Below, piece after piece: positions 9,201-15,143 of a DNA stretch of 27,345 nucleotides (positions are counted from its first letter, which is position 1; every line of letters starts with the position of its first letter). Where the stretch lies: the NCBI GenBank assembly GCA_030829675.1, contig JAURAE010000008.1:1-27345 (forward strand), in the 5' to 3' direction. The notes under the pieces are model-generated. The model was given only the letters and a program-made list of their open reading frames with translations, did not search any database and was not told the DNA's origin. Made by a program: the position numbers and the translations under genes. This DNA is from Schleiferiaceae bacterium. Its GTDB lineage: Bacteria; Bacteroidota; Bacteroidia; Flavobacteriales; Schleiferiaceae.

Positions 9201-9495
9201 GAGTACTGCGCGTTCTCTAGACGTACAGCTCAAGGAGGTTGGAGTACTTCTCAAAGGTGATGCCACGAGAAGCAAGCGTGAATATGAAACTGCTCCATCT
9301 GCGCAAGATGCCGTAGGGCTATTGGCGTGGGGTGCTTTTAATCACCGCGGCGCACCGACCGGTACGATGAAGCAACTGAAAGAAGATGCAGAGGCCATGT
9401 TGGCGGATGCAGAAAAAGCATTGGCTGAAATCGACGAGGCGATGGACGCACTGGAGGCAAAAGCTGTTGAACAAGGAGTGCCGTTTTGGGATTAA
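6271..9495 (+). CDS. Secreted Asp-box (BNR/sortilin-like) beta-propeller protein
   Basis: A 1074-aa exported protein with a signal peptide ending SYA-Q at residue 26. It carries about ten Asp boxes of the S/T-x-D-G-G-x-x-W type: near residues 84, 138, 189, 247, 293, 336, 520, 592, 655 and 699 (for example SRDGGKSW, TTDGGKNW, STDGGANW, SDDGGRSW). This is the pattern of WD40/YVTN/BNR-like or VPS10/sortilin-type propellers common in Bacteroidota and often misnamed glycosyl hydrolase. A beta-rich region covers about 740-930, and the last 130 residues are helical, Ala/Glu/Leu-rich and probably coiled. No type IX secretion C-terminal domain or sialidase RIP motif is seen. The 58-base gap upstream contains TATTTTG at 6234-6240, a one-base-short promoter-like sequence. 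The ligand or substrate is unknown. Confidence 0.88.
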   Translation: MKFTWLKRLTALALLISLCLPQESYAQRKSKDDAPAWTDASLSAFKWRNVGPATTSGRIVDLAVDTENPGTLYLALASGGVWKTTNNGTTFEPIFDGEGSYSTGCVTIDPTNSNVVWVGSGENNNQRSVPYGDGVYVSRDGGKSWDNVGLSSSEHIGMITIDPNDGNHVYVAAYGPLWSPGGERGIYETTDGGKNWTRILNVSEHTGFNEIHMDPRDPKTLYATAHQRRRHVYTYLSGGPESAIYKSTDGGANWEKLGGGLPGGDVGRIGMDIAPANPDKLYATIEGHGTYASEDRGASWSKKSGHETSGNYYVEFICHPTDENTVYSMDTYAQVSTDGGKTFNRIPKRFKHVDNHCLWIDPANTDHMYIGTDGGLYETWDGMSSWNWKANIPTIQFYRVAVDNDWPFYNIYGGTQDNNSLGGPSQTINSRGIINSDWFVTNGGDGFESATDPDDPNIVYAQAQYGWLVRFNKQTGEKTPIQPQSRYKEPAYRWNWDAPLIASKHQKKTLYFAANKVFKSTDRGDSWTAISGDLSRQLDRNTLPIMDRYWGPEAVALHKSTSIYGNIVTMKEHPNKPGHLWVGTDDGLVWKTEDDGKNWTSVKNFNTLPKTQVGSLNLPLVYVQDIVPSQHDDNVIYAAFNNHKNGDFKPYLFKSDDGGRSWESIASDLPERGSVYSVAEDHINPNLLFVGTEFGLWFTLDGGEHWKELGSGLPTIAVRDIAIQERENDLVLATFGRGFYVLDNYSPLRELEYVLNQENAFFTTKPGLLFRRANIGGIDYKGAQYYTAKNPKVGVTFEWNTSSSAAKVKDNRPEADENLPHYPSLDQLREEDWEEKAYLLFEVTDSSGNAVARFTKGDSKGIQRYTWDGRMSSTSSISTNGEPVTEAYGTSFVMPGTYYISMHRSTNGSLETLVDKHEFKVNHLYNYEGIDIAFNQGVDALNGRMNKVMAEFNELNEELGQLRAGLRNTPGASMEDLSTARSLDVQLKEVGVLLKGDATRSKREYETAPSAQDAVGLLAWGAFNHRGAPTGTMKQLKEDAEAMLADAEKALAEIDEAMDALEAKAVEQGVPFWD

Positions 9496-9502
9496 TAGTT
9501 CA

Positions 9503-9510
9503 TACCTTTG
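9503..9510 (+). promoter_or_regulatory. -7 element of the folE operon promoter
   Basis: TACCTTTG is a perfect TAnnTTTG match placed 31 bases before the folE ATG. The nearest TTG (9486-9488) gives a 14-base spacer, shorter than usual. Transcription should start near 9517. Confidence 0.6.
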
Positions 9511-9541
9511 CCGCCCCTAATTAAGAAGAGAATTGGACCCT

Positions 9542-10225
9542 ATGTCTAAAGACCTACAAGCTTTATTGGCCGAAGAGATTGGCGATGCGCACGAGAGTTT
9601 CGCTGCAGAAACGCCCTTGCGCGAGGACGCGTTTGAGAAGAGCAATGAGGAAAAAATTGCCATCATTGCCGATCACGTACGTGGCATTCTAGATACGCTA
9701 GGAATGGACCTCAGCGACGACAGCCTTCAAGGCACACCCATGCGAGTGGCTAAATTATTCGTCAATGAAGCCTTCGGTGGATTGCATCCAGATCGCAAAC
9801 CGTCGATGAGCACCTTTGAGAATTCCTACCGCTACAATGAAATGTTGGTAGAAAAGAACATTGTGGTTTATTCCACCTGCGAACACCACCTCCTGCCCAT
9901 CGTTGGCCGCGCCCATGTAGCCTACATTTCGAACGGAAAGGTGGTAGGCTTGAGCAAGATGAATCGCATCGTCGATTACTATGCCAAGCGCCCTCAGGTA
10001 CAGGAGCGCCTTACCCGTCAGGTCGTACAAGCCCTTCAAGAAACCTTGGGCACCAAGGATGTCGCTTGTGTTATCGACGCGAAACACCTCTGCGTAAACT
10101 CACGCGGCATTCGTGATATCGAAAGCTCTACAGTGACTGCAGAGTTCGGCGGAGCCTTCCAAAACGAGGAAAAGAAACAAGAGTTTCTGAACTACATTAA
10201 TTTGAATACTGAATTCGGCGCCTAG
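9542..10225 (+). CDS. folE: GTP cyclohydrolase I (type I)
   Basis: Converts GTP to 7,8-dihydroneopterin triphosphate, the first step towards tetrahydrofolate and other pterins; 227 aa. The zinc-site motifs are present: CEHHLLP (Cys113, His116) and HLCVNSRG (Cys184). GLSKMNRIVDYYAKRPQVQERLT is the conserved substrate-pocket helix region, and GTPMRVAKLF is the family's N-terminal motif. A TTG at 9533 would add three residues; the ATG at 9542 is preferred because the purine-rich AAGAAGAGA (9522-9530) then lies at a workable distance. Its TAG stop overlaps the GTG start of cysS by one base, so it heads the operon folE-cysS-yidD-PD40-lgt-DUF192. Confidence 0.96.
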   Translation: MSKDLQALLAEEIGDAHESFAAETPLREDAFEKSNEEKIAIIADHVRGILDTLGMDLSDDSLQGTPMRVAKLFVNEAFGGLHPDRKPSMSTFENSYRYNEMLVEKNIVVYSTCEHHLLPIVGRAHVAYISNGKVVGLSKMNRIVDYYAKRPQVQERLTRQVVQALQETLGTKDVACVIDAKHLCVNSRGIRDIESSTVTAEFGGAFQNEEKKQEFLNYINLNTEFGA

Positions 10226-11706
10226 TGAAACCGTTGTACGAAGTCTATCCCATCCACATTGAAAACAGCCTGACCGGCGAAAAGGAACCCTTTTCCCCAG
10301 TCCAAGAGGGACGCGTGGGCATGTATGTGTGTGGACCGACCGTATATAGCGACGTACACCTTGGGAATGCCAGAACCTTCACTTCTTTCGACCTGATTTT
10401 CCGCTACTTCAAACACTTGGGCTACAAAGTGCGTTACGTGCGCAACATTACAGATGTGGGCCATTTGGAGAACGATGCCGATAGCGGCGAGGATAAGATT
10501 GCAAAGAAAGCCCGTCTCGAAGCACTCGAGCCCATGGAAATCGTTCAGCGTTATACCGTTGATTTCCATAAGGTCATGGACCAATTAGGCGCGCTTCCCC
10601 CTTCCATCGAACCTACGGCAACCGGTCATATTGTCGAGCAAATCGCCATGACCCAAGCCATCCTAGCCAAAGGCTGGGCCTATGAAAGCAACGGTTCGGT
10701 ATACTTTGATGTCAATGCCTACAACAATGACGGCGGAGACTACGGCGTACTCTCAGGGCGTAAAATGGACGAGCTTCAAGCTGGAAGCCGTGCCTTGGAC
10801 GGCCAAGATGAAAAGCGCAATCCGGCAGATTTCGCCCTTTGGAAAAAAGCCTCTCCCGCGCACATCATGCGATGGCCTTCCCCTTGGGGCGATGGATTCC
10901 CTGGATGGCACCTGGAGTGTTCTGCCATGAGTACCAAGTACCTCGGCGATGAATTTGATATTCACGGCGGCGGTATGGATTTGAAGTTCCCTCACCACGA
11001 GTGTGAGATTGCACAAAATAAAGCTTGCACCAACCACAACGGAGCACGCTACTGGATGCACGCCAACATGCTAACGCTCAACGGCAAGCGCATGAGCAAA
11101 AGCACAGGCAACACCATCCTACCAGGAGAACTATTCACCGGCACCAACGATTTATTAGTGAAGGCTTTCCACCCTTCTGTGGTCCGATTCTTCATGATGC
11201 AAGCCCACTACAGCAGTGTATTGGACTTCAGCAATGAGGCACTTCTAGCCGCGGAAAAAGGACACGATAAACTCCTTGCCGCATGGAACACACTCCAACA
11301 AGCCAGCGCTAAAGGCGGCCAAGGGTTTGATGTACAAGCCTGGAAAGACAAGTGTTACAGCGCTATGAGCGATAATTTCAACAGCCCCATCCTTATCGCG
11401 CATTTGTTCGAAGCCGTTAAATTCATTAATGCAAGCGAAGGCGGTTTAGCCATTGCTGCTGGTGATTTACTAAAGCTGCAACAGACGTTCAAGGCCATGA
11501 TCTTCGATATTCTGGCGCTTCAGGGCGTAGAAGATCAGAGCGCACACAAGGACGCGTTGGACAAAGCAATGGATTTGGTTATAGAATTAAGAGCACAAGC
11601 ACGAACCAATAAGGATTGGGGAACGGCAGATTTGATTCGGGACCAATTAAAAGATGCCGGCATCCAACTCAAAGATGGACCGGAAGGCACGACCTATAGC
11701 CTCTAA
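10225..11706 (+). CDS. cysS: Cysteinyl-tRNA synthetase
   Basis: Class I synthetase for tRNA-Cys, 493 aa, full length. The first zinc ligand is in GMYVCGPTVY, the HIGH-type signature reads HLGNART, the second zinc region is GWHLECSAMS with HHECEIAQ, and the KMSKS loop reads KRMSKSTGN. The C-terminal helical DALR-like region ends LRAQARTNKDWGTADLIRDQL. The start is GTG at 10225, whose G is the last base of the folE stop codon (TAGTG); there is no nearer ATG, and the protein begins MKPLYEVYPIHIENSLT, as expected for the family. Translation is probably coupled to folE. Confidence 0.97.
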   Translation: MKPLYEVYPIHIENSLTGEKEPFSPVQEGRVGMYVCGPTVYSDVHLGNARTFTSFDLIFRYFKHLGYKVRYVRNITDVGHLENDADSGEDKIAKKARLEALEPMEIVQRYTVDFHKVMDQLGALPPSIEPTATGHIVEQIAMTQAILAKGWAYESNGSVYFDVNAYNNDGGDYGVLSGRKMDELQAGSRALDGQDEKRNPADFALWKKASPAHIMRWPSPWGDGFPGWHLECSAMSTKYLGDEFDIHGGGMDLKFPHHECEIAQNKACTNHNGARYWMHANMLTLNGKRMSKSTGNTILPGELFTGTNDLLVKAFHPSVVRFFMMQAHYSSVLDFSNEALLAAEKGHDKLLAAWNTLQQASAKGGQGFDVQAWKDKCYSAMSDNFNSPILIAHLFEAVKFINASEGGLAIAAGDLLKLQQTFKAMIFDILALQGVEDQSAHKDALDKAMDLVIELRAQARTNKDWGTADLIRDQLKDAGIQLKDGPEGTTYSL

Positions 11707-11708
11707 GT

Positions 11709-11993
11709 ATGAAAACCGTGTCCCATTTGTTGTCGACAGTGCTGGGCGCTCCCCTGCTACTTTTGATTTGGTTATACCGCAAGGTATTATCACCACTACT
11801 GGGACCTTCATGCCGCTACCAACCCACCTGCAGCGCCTACGCCGCAGAAGCCGTTCAAATCCATGGACCCTTCAAAGGCTTCTGGATGAGCATTAAACGC
11901 ATTGGAAGTTGCCACCCCTGGGGCGGCCACGGCTGGGACCCCGTTCCAGGCAGCGCTTTAGAAAAAGAATTAAAAGAGAAAAACATCATCTAA
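11709..11993 (+). CDS. yidD: Membrane protein insertion efficiency factor YidD
   Basis: A 94-aa small protein with a hydrophobic, amphipathic N-terminus (APLLLLIWLYRKVLSPLLG) and the family signature CRYQPTCSAYAAEAVQIHG, then GGHGWDPVP. YidD proteins sit at the inner membrane near YidC and aid membrane protein insertion. It starts two bases after the cysS stop, so it is in the same operon. In many bacteria it lies beside rnpA-yidC; here it is with cysS and lgt instead. Confidence 0.95.
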   Translation: MKTVSHLLSTVLGAPLLLLIWLYRKVLSPLLGPSCRYQPTCSAYAAEAVQIHGPFKGFWMSIKRIGSCHPWGGHGWDPVPGSALEKELKEKNII

Positions 11994-12013
11994 CCCTATC
12001 CTATACTAACATT

Positions 12014-13111
12014 ATGAAACATTCCTTGTTTTTTGCCGCCGCCCTCGCCACTGTTGCCTGCCAACCTTCAGGAGAAACTGCTGATGGAGAAAGTGGGGCC
12101 ACTTGGGAAAGCAAAATTCATTACGACCAAGAGGTGCATTTGGATAACGTACGCCAACTGACTGATGGTGGCGACAATGCCGAAGCATATTTCAGTTTTG
12201 ACGGCACCATGCTGACCTTCCAGAGCAATGCGGAAAAATGGGGCAACAAGTGTGATCAGATCTACGCCTTTAATTGGGATACGGACACCATCTTAGAAAA
12301 CGAACCTCAACTCATCTCGAATGACTTAGGACGCACTACCTGTGCGTATTTCATGCCAGGAGATACCACCATCCTTTATGCCAGTACTTTCGCCGGAGGT
12401 ACCGCATGTCCAGCAGTACCGGAGCGCGGCGAAAGCGGCGCCTATGTTTGGCCCATTTATTCAGATTTCGACATCTACGTGAGTGACCTTGCGGGCAACA
12501 TTGTGGATACCTTGATCTCTGGACCGGGCTACGATGCGGAAGCTACCGTGAGTCCTGATGGCACCAAGATTGTGTTCACCTCAGACCGCAGCGGTGATTT
12601 GGAACTGTATGTATGCGATATTGACGGTTCGAACATCACCCAAGTTACTAGCGGCCTTGGCTACGACGGCGGCGCATTCTTTAGCCCAGATAGCAAAAAG
12701 TTGGTGTTCCGCAGCTCTCGCCCACAAACTGAGGAGGAGATTACGAAATACAAAGACCTATTGGCCAACGGCATGGTAGAGCCAACACACATGGAGATTT
12801 ACACCTGTAATATCGACGGATCGGAATTGACCCAAGTCACTTCTTTGGGCAATGCGAACTGGGCACCATTCTACCACCCTAGTGGAGAGAAAATCATCTT
12901 CTCCACCAACCACCACAGCGAAAAAGGCTACCCATTCAACCTGTTCATGATCAATACTGATGGAACGGGCTTACAACAAATCACTTACGACGGTGTGTTC
13001 GACGCATTCCCAATGTTCTCTCCGGACGGCAGCAAACTAGTCTTTGCCTCTAACCGGAATAACGGCGGAACTCGTGCCACGAACCTCTTTATCGTAGACT
13101 GGAAAGAATAA
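12014..13111 (+). CDS. PD40 (TolB-like) beta-propeller lipoprotein
   Basis: A 365-aa protein with lipoprotein signal MKHSLFFAAALATVAC (Cys16). It contains repeated WD40-like PD40 blades of the form SPDGTKIVFTSDRSG, SPDSKKLVFRS, HPSGEKIIFSTN and SPDGSKLVFASNRN, each followed by an L-Y/F-x-x-N/D-x-D-G segment. This is the TolB propeller fold. The family is widespread in Bacteroidota with unknown function, probably periplasmic or outer-membrane anchored. An upstream in-frame ATG at 11909 would overlap yidD by 85 bases and displace the signal peptide, so ATG at 12014 is chosen. It is followed four bases later by lgt, whose product would lipidate it. Confidence 0.9.
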   Translation: MKHSLFFAAALATVACQPSGETADGESGATWESKIHYDQEVHLDNVRQLTDGGDNAEAYFSFDGTMLTFQSNAEKWGNKCDQIYAFNWDTDTILENEPQLISNDLGRTTCAYFMPGDTTILYASTFAGGTACPAVPERGESGAYVWPIYSDFDIYVSDLAGNIVDTLISGPGYDAEATVSPDGTKIVFTSDRSGDLELYVCDIDGSNITQVTSGLGYDGGAFFSPDSKKLVFRSSRPQTEEEITKYKDLLANGMVEPTHMEIYTCNIDGSELTQVTSLGNANWAPFYHPSGEKIIFSTNHHSEKGYPFNLFMINTDGTGLQQITYDGVFDAFPMFSPDGSKLVFASNRNNGGTRATNLFIVDWKE

Positions 13112-13115
13112 ACCT

Positions 13116-14177
13116 ATGCTTGCCACCATCTTTTGGGACTTCCCCAACCACATTCCTCTGTTCGGATTTGAACTTCGGTTCTATTCGTTGATGTTCATCA
13201 TCAGTTTTGTGCTGGGGCAGTACGGCATGCAATATGTCTTCAAAAAGGAAAACATCGACCCTAAACTCATGGACAGCCTGGTCTATTGGATGATTGGGGC
13301 AACCATTGTTGGAGCTAGATTAGGCCATGTTTTCTTTTACGATTGGGACAAGTACAAGAACAACCTGGGCGACATTCTCAAAGTTTGGGAAGGGGGACTG
13401 GCTTCGCACGGTGCGGCCATCGCCATCGTAGCGGCCATGATTTACTGGTCGCGCAAATATGCCAAAATACATCCGTTGTGGACCTTAGACCGCATTGTCA
13501 TTGTGGTGGCTTTAGCGGCTGGTTTCATCCGTATGGGGAACTGGTTCAACAGTGAGATTTATGGTGCACCGGCGAACAGCGCCTTTGAAACCGTTTTTGT
13601 GGAGGACGGTGCACAAGCCATACAACGCGGTTTTGCGGACCAAGTAAAGCACATGGAATTCGAACCTACCGGTGAACTATTGCAAACGGACAGCTTGGCC
13701 CTGCCGGAATTGGACCTACGAATTTCTTTTCATCAAAGTGGCGAAGCACAAACGGCGCAATACGCCAATACGTATTTACCACAGATTATTCGCATGCAGC
13801 GCCCGGACAACCGAAACCTTTGGATGTTAGACGGCACTGTTGCCGAGGTGTACGAGGGTGCGGATGGATGGGAAGCCTCGGTGAAGGTATATGGCATTCC
13901 GCGCTACCCTACACAACTCTTTGAAGCCGGCGCCTACTGGATCATTTTTATCATCCTCGCATTATTGTACTTAAAGCGTGGAGCAGGCAATAAGCCTGGA
14001 TTCCTTTTCGGGCTTTTCCTTACGCTTCTTTTCGGGTTCCGATTCTTTGTTGAATACCTCAAGGAAATCCAAGTGGACTTCGAGCAAAGCATGAGCCTCA
14101 ATATGGGCCAGTGGTTGAGTATACCGCTCGCAGCCTTTGGCTTATTCCTGATTTTCAGAGCACAAAAAACATCTTAA
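13116..14177 (+). CDS. lgt: Prolipoprotein diacylglyceryl transferase
   Basis: Transfers diacylglycerol from phosphatidylglycerol to the lipobox Cys of prolipoproteins, the first step of lipoprotein maturation in the inner membrane; 353 aa with about seven membrane segments. Signature motifs are VGARLGHVFFYDW, WEGGLASHGAAI (the essential His region), RMGNWFNSEIYG (the Lgt signature with Arg and Asn), and GFRFFVEYLKE near the end. A periplasmic insertion of about 90 residues (roughly 155-260) makes it longer than the E. coli enzyme; similar insertions are usual in Bacteroidota. The common HPSQLYEA motif appears as RYPTQLFEAG, with Tyr for His. The gap to the upstream gene is four bases. Confidence 0.95.
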   Translation: MLATIFWDFPNHIPLFGFELRFYSLMFIISFVLGQYGMQYVFKKENIDPKLMDSLVYWMIGATIVGARLGHVFFYDWDKYKNNLGDILKVWEGGLASHGAAIAIVAAMIYWSRKYAKIHPLWTLDRIVIVVALAAGFIRMGNWFNSEIYGAPANSAFETVFVEDGAQAIQRGFADQVKHMEFEPTGELLQTDSLALPELDLRISFHQSGEAQTAQYANTYLPQIIRMQRPDNRNLWMLDGTVAEVYEGADGWEASVKVYGIPRYPTQLFEAGAYWIIFIILALLYLKRGAGNKPGFLFGLFLTLLFGFRFFVEYLKEIQVDFEQSMSLNMGQWLSIPLAAFGLFLIFRAQKTS

Positions 14178-14186
14178 ATCTTCGAC

Positions 14187-14717
14187 ATGAACGCCTTTAG
14201 AAAATACGCTATTTGGATTGTCGGCTTGGGATTGGCCGCTTTCATCATTCCTTCGGCCATAGGGAGTTTTGGCAAATTCAACGACAACACAAAGCCGTCA
14301 GTAAAGCAGCCCACACAGCCTTACGAACCGCCGTTTAGAATGGACGGCACCCTCTGGGCCGTCAACGGCGCTGATACGACAGCTGTATTCCGTACGGAAT
14401 ATGCGACCACACCGGCAGCCATCGAAATAGGAATGATGTACAGAAGGTCTATGGACAAGGATATGGCCATGTTGTTCTTCATGTCTGGCGGGGACCAATT
14501 ACGCAGCTTCTGGATGAAGAATACTATCGTACCGTTGGACATCATCTATATTAATAGTGCAAACGAGGTGGTGAGTATTCAAGCCAACGCTCAACCCCTG
14601 TCCACCCAAAGCTTGCCGAGTGGCAAGCCAGCCTCTTATGTACTCGAAGTAAAAGGCGGTGAGGCAGTAGCCCAAGGCATTGGCGTTGGCACAAAAGTGT
14701 ACTGGTCAGATAATTGA
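14187..14717 (+). CDS. DUF192 family protein, membrane-anchored or exported
   Basis: A 176-aa protein with an N-terminal hydrophobic segment (YAIWIVGLGLAAFIIPSAIG) and a DUF192 domain from about residue 60 to the end. Family marks are EIGMMYRRSMDKDMAMLF, FWMKNTIVPLDIIYI and YVLEVKGGEA. DUF192 is a small beta-barrel domain of unknown function. It begins nine bases after lgt and is the last gene of the folE operon. No hairpin terminator is visible before the rpsO promoter 31 bases downstream, so some readthrough into rpsO is possible. Confidence 0.9.
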   Translation: MNAFRKYAIWIVGLGLAAFIIPSAIGSFGKFNDNTKPSVKQPTQPYEPPFRMDGTLWAVNGADTTAVFRTEYATTPAAIEIGMMYRRSMDKDMAMLFFMSGGDQLRSFWMKNTIVPLDIIYINSANEVVSIQANAQPLSTQSLPSGKPASYVLEVKGGEAVAQGIGVGTKVYWSDN

Positions 14718-14747
14718 TAAAAAATCTACTGACCTTAATTATTTCAC

Positions 14748-14755
14748 TATCTTTG
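14748..14755 (+). promoter_or_regulatory. -7 element of the rpsO promoter
   Basis: TATCTTTG is a perfect TAnnTTTG match followed by C, as in many Bacteroidota ribosomal promoters, 39 bases before the rpsO ATG. The only TTG upstream (14714-14716) is 31 bases away, so the -33 element is weak or absent. Confidence 0.65.
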
Positions 14756-14794
14756 CACGCTCATAGCATTACAAACATCTAATACGATTTTGAC

Positions 14795-15064
14795 ATGTAT
14801 TTAACGAAAGAAAAAAAAGAAGAGATCTTTGCACAACATGGTGCATCGACCAAAGACACTGGTTCTGCAGAAGGCCAGATCGCATTGTTCAGCTACCGAA
14901 TCAACCATTTGACTGAACACTTAAAGAAAAACAGAAAAGACCACAACACAGAGCGCTCATTGATCGCCTTGGTAGGAAAACGCAGAAAGTTGTTGAACTA
15001 CTTGAAGAAAAATGACATCGAGCGTTACCGTGCAATCATTGAAAAGCTAGGCTTGAGAAAGTAA
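14795..15064 (+). CDS. rpsO: 30S ribosomal protein S15
   Basis: An 89-aa protein with the full S15 pattern: GSAEGQIALFSYRINHLTEHLK, then the HNTERSLIALVGKRRKLLNYLKK core that binds 16S rRNA helix 22. It is the usual length. The leader is short (about 33 bases), too short for the classical S15 autoregulatory pseudoknot known from E. coli. A strong terminator follows, and then pnp in the widely conserved rpsO-pnp order. Confidence 0.97.
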   Translation: MYLTKEKKEEIFAQHGASTKDTGSAEGQIALFSYRINHLTEHLKKNRKDHNTERSLIALVGKRRKLLNYLKKNDIERYRAIIEKLGLRK

Positions 15065-15083
15065 GCTCTACAATACAGACGAC

Positions 15084-15112
15084 AAAAAGGCAATTTTTAC
15101 AATTGCCTTTTT
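15084..15112 (+). terminator. Intrinsic terminator between rpsO and pnp
   Basis: A perfect 12-bp stem (15084-15095 with 15101-15112) with a TTTAC loop; the right arm ends in TTTTT and is followed by GCG. The stem's first half is A-rich and the T run is short, so termination may be partial, allowing some rpsO transcripts to continue into pnp. Confidence 0.85.
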
Positions 15113-15143
15113 GCGTATAAAAAAGTATCTATTTCAATTATAT

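Noticed and set aside
11909..12013. Upstream start for the PD40 lipoprotein
   Set aside because: Would overlap yidD by 85 bases and place 35 basic residues before a perfect lipoprotein signal.
14756..14794. S15 autoregulatory leader structure
   Set aside because: The leader is only about 33 bases and shows no convincing pseudoknot or stem.
15111..15143. TTG start for pnp
   Set aside because: Lies in the right arm of the rpsO terminator, and the added residues are not part of PNPase.
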